A DNA stretch of 64,000 nucleotides, taken from assembly GCF_001953875.1 (NCBI RefSeq), contig NZ_MQUR01000010.1:62001-126000 (forward strand), read 5' to 3'. Of this stretch, positions 1-7,566 are shown piece by piece. A program made the translations under genes and the position numbers. Each line of letters starts with the position of its first letter. Within the stretch, counting starts at the first letter, position 1. This stretch comes from Streptomyces amritsarensis. GTDB lineage: Bacteria; Actinomycetota; Actinomycetes; Streptomycetales; Streptomycetaceae. Under the pieces are notes generated by a model. It was not told where the DNA came from and did no database searches. It saw only the letters and a program-made list of their open reading frames with translations.

Positions 1-1
1 G

Positions 2-1495
2 AGCGGCAACCTCCGCGCCGGCGAGAAGGCGGGGTCCCCGGCCCCGGACGGCAAGCCGCCGGCAGGAGGGCCGCCCGGCCTCGACGTGAAGGCCGAGAAC
101 GCCCGCCCGGGCAACGCCGACTGGGCCGTGGCTCAGGCCGGCCCGCCTCGCGCCGTCGAGGGCTTCGCCGACAGGGTCAGCGTGCTGCCCGGCGAGTCCT
201 TCGGGCTGTACGTGTCGACGACCGCACCCCGCTTCACCGTCTCCGCCTACCGGATGGGCTGGTACGGCGGCGCCCGCGCCCGGCTGGTGTGGCGTTCGCA
301 GGCCCTGCCCGGGGTGCGGCAGCCCGAACACACGGTGGACTCCGACACCCGCATGGTCCGCACCCGGTGGGCCCGCACCGCCACCGTCGAGACGAAGGAC
401 TGGCCGGAGGGGAGCTATTTGCTGCGCCTGGACGCGCAGGGCGGCGAGGGCGGCCAGCGTTTCGTACCGGTCACCGTCCGGTCGGCGGCGACGGCCGGGC
501 GTACGGTCGTGGTCAACGCCGTCGCCACCTGGCAGGCGTACAACCGGTGGGGCGGCTACGGCAGTTACGACGGACCCAGCGGCGGCTACGCCACGCGTTC
601 CCTCGCCGTGTCCTTCGACCGGCCGTACGAGTACGACGACGGCGCGGGCCTGTTCCTGGTGTACGAGGCCCCGCTGATCGCGCTGGCGGAGCGGCTCGGC
701 ATACCCCTCGCCTACGCGACCACCACCGACGTGGCGCGGGAGAAGCGGCTGCTGGAGGGAGCCTCGGCGGTGCTCTCGCTCGGGCACGACGAGTACTGGT
801 CCCCGGAGCAGCGCGCCCACGTCACGGCCGCCCGCGACGCCGGCACCAACCTCGCGATCCTCGGTGCGAACTGCTGCTTCCGCCGGATCCGGCTGGAGCC
901 CTCCGAGCTGGGGCCGGACCGCACACTGGTCTGCTACAAGTCCTCCTACGGCCAGGACCCGGGCTTCAAGCGGGGCCATCCCGCGACGGTGGACTTCCGC
1001 TCGGCTCCCGGCGCGGACCCGGAGAGCTCCCTGCTCGGTGTGATCTACGACGGCTATCCGGTGGACGCCCCCTACGTGGTGGCCCACCCCGGCCACTGGC
1101 TGTTCGAGGGCACCGGCGCGAAGGCGGGCGACCGCTTCGAGCACCTGGTCGGCGTGGAGTACGACAAGGTCAACACCGGTTTCGCGACGCCCCGGCCGAT
1201 CGAGATTCTGGCCCACTCCCCCGTGGTGTGCGACGGCCGCCCCAGCCACCAGGACACGGCGTACTACACGGTGCCGAGCGGGGCGGGCGTCTTCGCGACG
1301 GGCACGATGCGCTGGGTGGAGGCCCTGGACGCGACGGGCGACGGACGCAGCGGGCGCAACCACGGCCTGGACGCCCGCTCCGGGGCGCTGACGACGCGCG
1401 TGACGGAGAATCTGCTGCGGGTCTTCGCGGCCGGCCCGGCCGGGCGCTCCCATCCGGCGCAGGACAACGTCAAGGCGGTGTACGGGGGTTCGTGA
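2..1495 (+). CDS. N,N-dimethylformamidase beta subunit-like protein (5' end outside window)
   Basis: The frame is open to the left edge, so the true start lies upstream; the GTG at 86 is probably internal. The visible 497 residues have the DmfA2-type C-terminal fold signature, including RMGWYGG near the start and LSLGHDEYWSPEQR about mid-way, followed by a Cys-Cys pair. In the characterised enzyme the large subunit hydrolyses N,N-dimethylformamide, but most actinobacterial members are secreted or lipoprotein-like proteins of unknown substrate. The Pro/Gly/Lys-rich start of the visible part looks like a linker after an exported N-terminus, though no signal peptide can be seen here. Family call good; substrate unknown. 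Confidence 0.7.
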   Translation, partial: SGNLRAGEKAGSPAPDGKPPAGGPPGLDVKAENARPGNADWAVAQAGPPRAVEGFADRVSVLPGESFGLYVSTTAPRFTVSAYRMGWYGGARARLVWRSQALPGVRQPEHTVDSDTRMVRTRWARTATVETKDWPEGSYLLRLDAQGGEGGQRFVPVTVRSAATAGRTVVVNAVATWQAYNRWGGYGSYDGPSGGYATRSLAVSFDRPYEYDDGAGLFLVYEAPLIALAERLGIPLAYATTTDVAREKRLLEGASAVLSLGHDEYWSPEQRAHVTAARDAGTNLAILGANCCFRRIRLEPSELGPDRTLVCYKSSYGQDPGFKRGHPATVDFRSAPGADPESSLLGVIYDGYPVDAPYVVAHPGHWLFEGTGAKAGDRFEHLVGVEYDKVNTGFATPRPIEILAHSPVVCDGRPSHQDTAYYTVPSGAGVFATGTMRWVEALDATGDGRSGRNHGLDARSGALTTRVTENLLRVFAAGPAGRSHPAQDNVKAVYGGS

Positions 1496-1627
1496 TCGGG
1501 TGACGGTGGAATCGGCTTGGCTCCGTCCGGCGACATGTCTAGGATCGTGATCACGGCATCGCGTGTCGGTCACCGACCGGGTGAGGCATGGAGGTGCCCG
1601 TGATGTGCCTTCCGGAGGCATTCACCC

Positions 1628-2032
1628 ATGTCCGTACAGCTCAACCACACCATCATCCACTCCCGTGACAACCGGGAGTCCGCCGAGTTCCTGGCGAACA
1701 TCCTCGGTCTCGAAGTCGGGACCGAGTGGGGGCCGTTCATCCCCGTCGACACCGCCAACGGCGTCACCCTGGACTTCGCGACCATCCCGGCCGGGTCCAT
1801 CACTGCGCAGCACTACGCCTTCCTCATCTCCGAGGAGGAGTTCGACGCGGCGTTCGAGAAGATCCGCTCGGCCGGCGTGCCGTACTTCGCCGACCCGCAC
1901 GGCAGGTTCCCGGGCGAGATCAACCACAACGACGGGGGCCGCGGCGTGTACTTCACGGACCCCGCCGGGCACGGGATGGAGATCATCACCCGCCCGTACG
2001 GCTACCAGGAGCCCGCCGACACGGGCAGGTAG
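1628..2032 (+). CDS. VOC (glyoxalase/bleomycin-resistance) family protein
   Basis: A 134-residue protein with two beta-alpha-beta-beta-beta halves typical of the vicinal oxygen chelate fold. Candidate metal ligands are His7 (LNHTII), a His near residue 62 and the Glu of the terminal GHGMEIITRP motif. GHGMEI is the usual last VOC strand. The start is supported by a GGAGG 9 nt upstream. Single-domain VOC proteins act as dioxygenases, isomerases or antibiotic-binding proteins; nothing here decides which. Its last 31 nt overlap the 3' end of the convergent ABC ATPase gene. A short palindrome CGTGATCACG lies upstream at 1546-1555. Confidence 0.8.
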   Translation: MSVQLNHTIIHSRDNRESAEFLANILGLEVGTEWGPFIPVDTANGVTLDFATIPAGSITAQHYAFLISEEEFDAAFEKIRSAGVPYFADPHGRFPGEINHNDGGRGVYFTDPAGHGMEIITRPYGYQEPADTGR

Positions 2033-2811
2033 ACGACGTGGGGCGAGCCCGTGTCGGGGTGCACCTCGACCCGGGCCCGCACCCCGTACACCTCGGCCAG
2101 CAGGTCCTCGGTGAGCACCTCCCGCGGCGTCCCCGAGGCCGCGACCCGGCCGCCCGCGAGGACGTACAGGCGGTCGCAGAAGGCGGCCGCGAGGTTCAGG
2201 TCGTGCAGGACGAGCAGGCCGGTGGCCGGCAGGGCCCGGACCAGGCCGAGGATCTCCAACTGGTAGCGGATGTCCAGGTGGTTGGTCGGCTCGTCGAGTG
2301 CGAGCAGCCCCGGGTCCTGGACGAGCACCCGGGCCACCAGGACGCGCTGCCGCTCGCCCCCGGACAGCTCGTCGAAGCGGCGGGCGGCGAAGGCGGCCGC
2401 CCCCACGGTCTCCAGGGCGTCGGCGACACGCCGTACGTCGTCCGGGCCGTCCTGTTCCCAGAAGCGCTTGTGCGGGCTGCGGCCCATGGCGACGACCTCG
2501 CGGACGGTCAACCCGAGGGTGCCGCCCGCGTCCTGCGGCACCACCGCCACACGCCGCGCCCGTTCCTTGACGGTGAGCGCGGCCGCGTCCGCGCCGTCGA
2601 GCAGCACCCGGCCGGCGGTCGCCCGCAGGGCGCCGTGGACGCAGCGCAGCAGGGTGGTCTTGCCGCTGCCGTTGGGGCCGACGACCCCCACCGTCTCCCC
2701 GGGCCGTGCGGTGAGGTCGATCCCGTGGAGCAGGGTGTGGCCGTCCGTCGCGTAGCGCACGGCCTCGACGGCCAATTCCACCGGCCGGGCCGGTGCGGTC
2801 CCGTACGTCAT
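2002..2811 (-). CDS. ABC transporter ATP-binding protein, cobalamin/siderophore type (BtuD/FecE-like)
   Basis: A 269-residue ATPase with Walker A GPNGSGKTT (about residues 35-43), Q-loop VVPQD, signature LSGGERQRV, Walker B LLALDEPT and switch histidine (LVLHDLN). It is the energising subunit of a FecCD-type importer. The ATG overlaps the permease stop as ATGA, so translation is coupled. The last gene of a three-gene leftward operon headed by a cobalamin riboswitch, it most likely powers uptake of cobalamin or a related corrinoid; sequence alone cannot separate this from ferric siderophore uptake. Its 3' end overlaps the convergent VOC gene by 31 nt. Confidence 0.9.
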   Translation of the reverse strand: MTYGTAPARPVELAVEAVRYATDGHTLLHGIDLTARPGETVGVVGPNGSGKTTLLRCVHGALRATAGRVLLDGADAAALTVKERARRVAVVPQDAGGTLGLTVREVVAMGRSPHKRFWEQDGPDDVRRVADALETVGAAAFAARRFDELSGGERQRVLVARVLVQDPGLLALDEPTNHLDIRYQLEILGLVRALPATGLLVLHDLNLAAAFCDRLYVLAGGRVAASGTPREVLTEDLLAEVYGVRARVEVHPDTGSPHVVYLPVSAGSW

Positions 2812-3836
2812 CCGGTCACCCCTTCGGTGCGGCTGGAGCGGCGCAGCATCCAGAGGAAGAACGGCCCGCCCACGAGCGCGGTGACCACACCCACCGGTAT
2901 CTCCTGGGGGGCCGCGGCCGTACGGGCGACCAGGTCGGCCAGGATCAGGAACACCGCCCCGCCCAGCGCGGCGACGGGCAGCAGTGCCCGGTGCCCGGCG
3001 CCCACGACCATGCGGGCGGCGTGCGGGACCATCAGCCCGACGAAGCCGATGGCCCCGCTGCACGCGACGAGCACACCGATGACGAGGGAGGTCAGGACGA
3101 ACACGGCGGCGCGGAAGCGTCCGGTGTCCAGGCCCAGGGTGTGCGCGCCCTCCTCCCCGGTGAGGAGCAGGTCGAGCGGCCGGGCGAGGGTGAGGAGCAG
3201 CGCACCGCCGAGGGCCAGCGCGACGGCGGGCAGCGCCAGTTCGTCCCAGCGTGCCCCGCCGAGGCCGCCGAGGGTCCAGAACAGCACGGAGCGGATCTGG
3301 TCGGGGTGTGCGGCGAGCACGAGGACGAGGCTGGTGAGGGCGGACAGGATGTACTGGACGGCCACACCGGCCAGGATCAGCCGGCCGGTGGTCATGGTGC
3401 CGCCGCGCCGGGCCATCGCGTAGACGGCGACGAGCGCGGCCATGGAGCCGGCGAAGGCGGCCAGCGGCACGCCCAGGCCGAATCCTGCCGCGGCCGCGCC
3501 GAAGACGATCACGAGGACGGCGCCGGCGGAGGCCCCGGAGGAGGCGCCGAGGAGGAACGGGTCGGCGAGCTGGTTGCGTACGAGGGCCTGGAGGACGGTG
3601 CCCGCCACGGCGAGCCCCGCTCCGACGACGGCGCCGAGGAGGATCCGCGGCATCCGCACGTCCCACACGATGGAGGCGAAGGCGCCGGTGGGCCGGTTCC
3701 CCGACAGGCCGCCGACGACGATGTCGAGCACACGGCCGGGGGCGATCCGTACGGGCCCCAGCGCCAGGCCCGCGATCGCCGAGACGGCGAGCGCGGCGGC
3801 GAGGACGACGAGGACCGCCCCGGTGCGCAGCCTCAC
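2808..3836 (-). CDS. FecCD-family ABC transporter permease, probable cobalamin importer (BtuC-like)
   Basis: A 342-residue integral membrane protein rich in Ala/Leu/Val/Gly with about ten hydrophobic segments. FecCD signatures are visible: RMPRILLGAVVGAGLAVAGTVLQ near residue 60 and LGASSGASAGA after NPLADP-like NQLADP. It forms the transmembrane channel as a homodimer with the ATPase and receives substrate from the lipoprotein encoded just upstream. The start overlaps the stop of the binding-protein gene by 4 nt and its stop overlaps the ATPase start by 4 nt, a tightly coupled operon. The upstream B12 riboswitch argues for corrinoid rather than ferric siderophore transport. Confidence 0.9.
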   Translation of the reverse strand: MRLRTGAVLVVLAAALAVSAIAGLALGPVRIAPGRVLDIVVGGLSGNRPTGAFASIVWDVRMPRILLGAVVGAGLAVAGTVLQALVRNQLADPFLLGASSGASAGAVLVIVFGAAAAGFGLGVPLAAFAGSMAALVAVYAMARRGGTMTTGRLILAGVAVQYILSALTSLVLVLAAHPDQIRSVLFWTLGGLGGARWDELALPAVALALGGALLLTLARPLDLLLTGEEGAHTLGLDTGRFRAAVFVLTSLVIGVLVACSGAIGFVGLMVPHAARMVVGAGHRALLPVAALGGAVFLILADLVARTAAAPQEIPVGVVTALVGGPFFLWMLRRSSRTEGVTG

Positions 3837-4825
3837 GCGGGGTTGGGGTGGAGCTGGCTGCCCAGCGCTTCCACCGCGTCCGCCACGCGGACGCCGAGGA
3901 CGGCGGAGGAGAGGGGCAGCACGACGAACCGCCGGTTCTTCACGGCGGGGACCTCGGCGAGGGCCGGGTCGTTGAGCAGGCGCTGCTTCTTGGCCTCGAC
4001 GGTGGTGCCGCCGTAGTCGTAGATGAGGACGACCTCGGGCTTTCGCTCGATGACCTTCTCCCAGGCGACGTCGCCGAAGGTGTCCTCGAGGTCGGCGAAG
4101 ACGTTGGTGCCGCCGGCGAGGGAGATGATCTCGTTGCCCACGCCGTTGCCTCCGGAGGTGGAGGCGGTGGCCTCGCCGGAGTCGTACGCGAACACGGTCG
4201 GCCGGGGCCGGTCCTTGACGCGGGCGGTCACCGCGTCGATGCGGCGCTGCTCGTCCTCGATGAGCTGCGCGCCGCGATCGGGTACCCCGAAGGTCCGCGC
4301 GACTTCGGTGATCTCCGTCTTGAGCTGGTCGAGGCCGACCTTCCCCTGGGTGCAGTACTCCACGTTGAGGCGGGAGTTGATGCCGGATGCGGCAAGGCCC
4401 TCGCGGTCGCGGCCCTGCGCCTTGTCGAAGGCGCTGGCGTAGCCGCCGTAGACGAAGTCCGGGTCGGCGCCGAGCAGGATCTCCTTGGAGGGGTACTCCT
4501 CGGCCAGCACCTTGATCTTGTCGTAGGCGGGCTTGTAGGCGGGCAGTACGGCGTCGTCGAGGTAGGCCGTGCCGGCGATCCGGTCGCCCAGGCCGAGAGC
4601 GAGCATGAGCTCGGTGGCGTGCTGGTTCATGGTGACCGCCCGCCGGGGCGGGGCCTGGTAGGTGTTGCTCACACCGCAGTTGGTGAGGGTGTACGGGAAG
4701 CCGGGCGCTGCGGCGTCATCCGCAGCACGGTCCTGCCCGCCGCCGGGTGAGCCGGCGCAGGCGGTGAGGGATATCAGGAGTGTGACGGGGGTGAGCGCGC
4801 GCAGGGCGGCACGGGAACGCGACAT
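3833..4825 (-). CDS. ABC transporter substrate-binding lipoprotein, probable cobalamin-binding (BtuF-like)
   Basis: A 330-residue lipoprotein: hydrophobic N-terminus, lipobox LTAC with the lipidated Cys about residue 23, then a class III (periplasmic-binding-like, BtuF/FhuD) fold with Asn-Gln-His-Ala-Thr-Glu near residue 68 and the helix-linked second lobe. It would capture substrate outside the membrane for the permease and ATPase that follow with 4-nt overlaps. GGAGAGG lies 7 nt before the ATG and next to a small hairpin (about 4841-4856), which could be the expression platform of the B12 riboswitch upstream. The Cys-containing region NCGVSN after the lipobox is shared by many actinobacterial siderophore-type binding proteins, so specificity rests on the riboswitch. 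Confidence 0.88.
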   Translation of the reverse strand: MSRSRAALRALTPVTLLISLTACAGSPGGGQDRAADDAAAPGFPYTLTNCGVSNTYQAPPRRAVTMNQHATELMLALGLGDRIAGTAYLDDAVLPAYKPAYDKIKVLAEEYPSKEILLGADPDFVYGGYASAFDKAQGRDREGLAASGINSRLNVEYCTQGKVGLDQLKTEITEVARTFGVPDRGAQLIEDEQRRIDAVTARVKDRPRPTVFAYDSGEATASTSGGNGVGNEIISLAGGTNVFADLEDTFGDVAWEKVIERKPEVVLIYDYGGTTVEAKKQRLLNDPALAEVPAVKNRRFVVLPLSSAVLGVRVADAVEALGSQLHPNPA

Positions 4826-4874
4826 GGCGTGGCCTCTCCGGGGGATCCGCGTCCCCTGGTCGACGTGAAGGAGC

Positions 4875-4985
4875 AGAGGCGGTGCGTCAGTGTCTGACTC
4901 CCGGTGTCCCTGGGGGACGACCGGTCACAGTGGCGGGACCGCACCGGAATCGCACCGGTTTCCTGTCCTGCACCGCCTGGTCGTG
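4875..4985 (-). promoter_or_regulatory. Cobalamin (B12) riboswitch
   Basis: Read on the minus strand, this stretch carries the adenosylcobalamin aptamer core: GGAAACCGGTGCGATTCCGG, then GCGGTCCCGCCACTGTGA, and a B12-box-like GAGTCAGACACTGACGC. Perfect 8-bp arms GGCGGTGC (complement of 4970-4977) and GCACCGCC (complement of 4878-4885) close the element. It ends about 50 nt before the substrate-binding lipoprotein start, where a small hairpin sits next to the RBS, suggesting translational control. The family (Rfam Cobalamin) is known to repress B12 uptake and synthesis genes when coenzyme B12 is plentiful. Confidence 0.93.
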
Positions 4986-5080
4986 CGCCCCCAGTCTGCC
5001 AGAACGCCCACGTCGGCCGGGGCGGGGGCCTGTCACGGCCGTGGGGGCGGCTCGGGTACGTCGGCGCGTTCACGCGGTAG

Positions 5081-5106
5081 AGCCCCGCCGAACCGTCGGC
5101 GGGGCT
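5081..5106 (-). terminator. Hairpin terminator downstream of tRNA-Trp
   Basis: A perfect 11-bp stem (AGCCCCGCCGA / TCGGCGGGGCT) with a 4-nt loop, 46 nt beyond the tRNA 3' end. No T-run follows, which is usual for Streptomyces terminators. A weaker 7-bp hairpin lies at 5127-5144. Together they probably separate the tRNA transcript from the riboswitch promoter. Confidence 0.65.
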
Positions 5107-5151
5107 CACACCCTTCTCCCAGCGAGGAGAGCCTGTCGGCTCTCGGCCTCA

Positions 5152-5228
5152 TGGCAGGGGCGGCAGGATTCGAACCTGCGGCCTACGGTTTTGGAGACCG
5201 TTGCTCTGACCAGCTGAGCTACACCCCT
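5152..5228 (-). tRNA. tRNA-Trp (anticodon CCA)
   Basis: On the minus strand a full cloverleaf is readable: acceptor AGGGGTG pairing with CGCCCCT, D-arm GCTC/GAGC, anticodon stem ACGGT/ACCGT with loop CTCCAAA, and T-arm GCAGG/CCTGC with loop TTCGAAT. The anticodon is CCA, decoding UGG. The 3' CCA (5152-5154) is encoded. It stands alone between the SUKH-like gene and the B12 riboswitch. Confidence 0.97.
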
Positions 5229-5298
5229 TCGGCGAGACCAACCATGGCACGGCCGGGCCCGGCGATCCAGTGAATTCCCGTCGCGTCGCGGGACGGGA

Positions 5299-5832
5299 TC
5301 AGCGGCAGAGCGCCATGATCATGTCGTCGAAGCCGGGGAACTCCTCGGCCGCCAGCTCGACCACGGCGCCGGCCGTGCGCCGCGCGTCCGGGGCGAAGCG
5401 GTCGGCGACGGCCGACAGGGCCTCGTCCGGGCGCGAGGTCAGGTCGGCCCCGTACGGCGCGGCCGCCTCGTACGGGCCGCAGCCGTCGGCCAGCAGCCAC
5501 AGGAAGTCGCCCAGATCGCGCGCCACGACTCCCGTCTCGCCCTCGGACCCGAGGAAGACCACGGGCTGTTCGGCGAGCGGCCGGCCGGGGCGGGCCAGCC
5601 AGAACGCCGCGTACCCGCCGGAGCCGTCCTGGCCGAAGACGCGGAAGGCGTCGCCGTCCAGGTCGTTGTTGCCCGTCCACGCCCTGAACCAGTCGTCGGT
5701 GTCCTCGGCGGACAGGAAGGCCTCGAAGGGCTCGAAGTCGACCCCGTCGCCGCCCGCGTGGTCGAAGGGGACCGCCAGGGCGGCGGCGAGCGCGGCGGGG
5801 AACTGTCGATCGTCGTTGAGCGTCACTCGCAC
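5299..5832 (-). CDS. SUKH (SMI1/KNR4-like) domain protein
   Basis: A 177-residue acidic, cytoplasmic-looking protein without signal peptide. Residues about 60-125 read FRVFGQDGSGGYAAFW, then PVVFLGSEGETG and a DFLWLLADG helix, the pattern of the C-terminal half of SUKH domains. In other bacteria SUKH proteins often act as immunity proteins against contact-dependent toxins, but no toxin gene is next to this one and many Streptomyces carry stand-alone copies. It lies alone on the minus strand between the chitinase promoter region and tRNA-Trp. Family call moderate; function unknown. Confidence 0.6.
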   Translation of the reverse strand: MRVTLNDDRQFPAALAAALAVPFDHAGGDGVDFEPFEAFLSAEDTDDWFRAWTGNNDLDGDAFRVFGQDGSGGYAAFWLARPGRPLAEQPVVFLGSEGETGVVARDLGDFLWLLADGCGPYEAAAPYGADLTSRPDEALSAVADRFAPDARRTAGAVVELAAEEFPGFDDMIMALCR

Positions 5833-5902
5833 ACACTAACGGGGCGACGCCCGCAGGTCGGGCCGGGGCCGGAAGGAAGCCGCCACGGAAGGCGCCGGAG
5901 CC

Positions 5903-5980
5903 GGCCCGGTGCGGCCGGGCCGGTGCGGTCGGGCCGGTGCGGTCGGGCCGGTGCGGTCGGCCCGGTGCGGTCGGGCCGGG
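5903..5980. repeat. 14-bp tandem repeat, about 5.5 copies
   Basis: The unit GGGCCGGTGCGGTC repeats head to tail from 5917, with near copies at 5903-5916 and 5959-5972 and a partial last copy. The period is not a multiple of three and the region is intergenic, between the SUKH-like gene and the chitinase. Apart from this repeat and the DasR-like site, the 310-nt gap (5833-6142) holds only the chitinase RBS. Confidence 0.9.
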
Positions 5981-6066
5981 CCTGAAGGGACAGGACGACC
6001 GCCCCGCCCGCCCGTTCGGCGCCCGCGCACCGGTCTGCCGAGTTTCGGCCACCCCCTTGACCACCC

Positions 6067-6078
6067 TGGTCCAGACCA
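6067..6078 (+). promoter_or_regulatory. DasR-type operator (dre) in front of the chitinase gene
   Basis: TGGTCCAGACCA, one base from the published dre core TGGTCTAGACCA, 65 nt before the chitinase ATG. DasR is the GntR-family, glucosamine-phosphate-responsive regulator of chitin and GlcNAc use in Streptomyces and its sites typically sit in chitinase promoters. The site is seen; DasR binding here is inferred. Confidence 0.85.
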
Positions 6079-6142
6079 ATAGTTTCCGGCATGCACCGCC
6101 GCACGCGCTCACGCCCACCCCTCGCATCCGCAAAGGAAGCCC

Positions 6143-7480
6143 ATGCGCCGCAGCATGCTCGGCAGACTGGCCGTCGCCGCCTGTTCCCTCTCCCTGCTGA
6201 CCGCCTTCGCCCCCGCCGCCGGTGCGGACGGGGGCGCCTCCGCGGCGGGCCCGGGATCCGGTCGCGCGTACAAGAAGGTCGGCTACTTCACGCAATGGGG
6301 CGTCTACGGCCGGGACTTCCAGGTCCAGGACCTCGATGCGAACGGTTCCGCCGGCAAGCTCACCCACATCAACTACGCCTTCGGCAACGTCAGCGCGGAG
6401 GGCAGGTGCTTCACCGGGAACGTCCCCGGCGAGGCCGACGCCTGGGCCGACTACGCCCGCCCGCTCGACGCCGCGAACTCCGTCGACGGGGTCGCCGACA
6501 CCTGGGACCAGCCGCTCGCCGGCAACTTCAACCAGCTGCGCGAGCTCAAGGCCAAGCACCCCGGTCTCAAGGTGCTGATCTCGCTGGGCGGCTGGAGCTG
6601 GTCCACCCACTTCTCCGACGCCGCGCTCACCCCGGCCTCCCGCAAGGCCTTCGTCGAGTCCTGCATCGACCTGTACATCAAGGGCACCCTCCCCCAGGAC
6701 GGCACGCGCGGCGGAGCCGGAGCCGCCGCCGGCGTGTTCGACGGGATCGACCTCGACTGGGAGTGGCCCGGTTCCGCGGGCGACACCGACACGAAGTACC
6801 GGCCCGAGGACAAGCGCAACTTCACCGAGCTCGTCAGGGAGTTCCGCACCCAGCTCGACGCGTACGCCCGGAGCCAGAAGAGGGCCAAGTACGAGCTGAC
6901 CGCCTTCGTGCCGACCGCCCCGGCCAAGATCGACGCGGGCTTCGACGTCCGCCGCATCATGCGCGACCTGGACTTCGTCAACCTCCAGGGCTACGACTTC
7001 CACGTCTCCGGCGAACCGAGGACCGCGCAGCAGTCCGCCCTGTACGCACGCGGCGACTTCAGCGTCCACGGCACCGTGGAGGCCTGGCAGCGGCGCGGCG
7101 CGCCCGCGCACAAGCTCGTGATGGGCATGCCGTTCTACGGGCAGGGCTGGACCGGCGTCAGCGGCGGCGGGGACGGTCTGGGTCAGCCCGCCACCGGGCC
7201 GGCCCCGGCGACCTGGGCCGCCGGGTACGAGGACTACAAGGCGCTGAAGAAGCTGGCCGAATCGGGTGCGTACCAGGTCCACCGCGACCGGCGCGGCGGG
7301 CACGCCTGGCTCTTCGACGGCACCACCCTGTGGACGTACGACGATCCCCAGGTGCTGCGCGCCAAGACCGGCTACATCCGCGAACACGGCCTGGGCGGCG
7401 CGATGTTCTGGTCGCTCGACGCGGACACCGCCGACGGCGAGCTGATGACGGCCGTCGACCGGGGCCTGCGCGGCCGCTGA
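6143..7480 (+). CDS. Secreted GH18 chitinase
   Basis: A 445-residue exported enzyme that cleaves beta-1,4-GlcNAc linkages in chitin. A Sec signal peptide (RRSMLGRLAVAACSLSLL, cleavage after AGA about residue 28) is followed by one GH18 catalytic barrel. SLGGWSWS (about residue 150) and the active-site motif DGIDLDWEWP with acid/base Glu207 are intact, as are the QGYDFH and MPFYGQGW strands. No carbohydrate-binding or fibronectin III domain is present, so this is a catalytic-domain-only chitinase. The ATG has AAAGGAAG just upstream. A DasR-like operator precedes it, so induction by chitin breakdown products is expected. A 17-bp duplication spans its stop codon. Confidence 0.95.
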   Translation: MRRSMLGRLAVAACSLSLLTAFAPAAGADGGASAAGPGSGRAYKKVGYFTQWGVYGRDFQVQDLDANGSAGKLTHINYAFGNVSAEGRCFTGNVPGEADAWADYARPLDAANSVDGVADTWDQPLAGNFNQLRELKAKHPGLKVLISLGGWSWSTHFSDAALTPASRKAFVESCIDLYIKGTLPQDGTRGGAGAAAGVFDGIDLDWEWPGSAGDTDTKYRPEDKRNFTELVREFRTQLDAYARSQKRAKYELTAFVPTAPAKIDAGFDVRRIMRDLDFVNLQGYDFHVSGEPRTAQQSALYARGDFSVHGTVEAWQRRGAPAHKLVMGMPFYGQGWTGVSGGGDGLGQPATGPAPATWAAGYEDYKALKKLAESGAYQVHRDRRGGHAWLFDGTTLWTYDDPQVLRAKTGYIREHGLGGAMFWSLDADTADGELMTAVDRGLRGR

Positions 7481-7502
7481 CGGGCCCTGCGCGGCCGCTG
7501 AC
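7465..7502. repeat. 17-bp direct repeat across the chitinase stop codon
   Basis: CCTGCGCGGCCGCTGAC occurs at 7465-7481 and again at 7486-7502. The second copy reproduces the last codons plus stop, indicating a small tandem duplication of the gene end. Confidence 0.85.
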
Positions 7503-7566
7503 CGGCGCCGCCGGGCCGTGGACCTGCGTCCGGCCCGGCGGTGTCCCTCCCCGTACGCTCCCCCGC

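Noticed and set aside
5152..5228. tRNA-Trp as an attachment site for an integrated element
   Set aside because: No integrase, excisionase or second copy of the tRNA 3' end is visible nearby.
5903..5980. CRISPR-like repeat array
   Set aside because: Units are adjacent without spacers and only 14 bp long.
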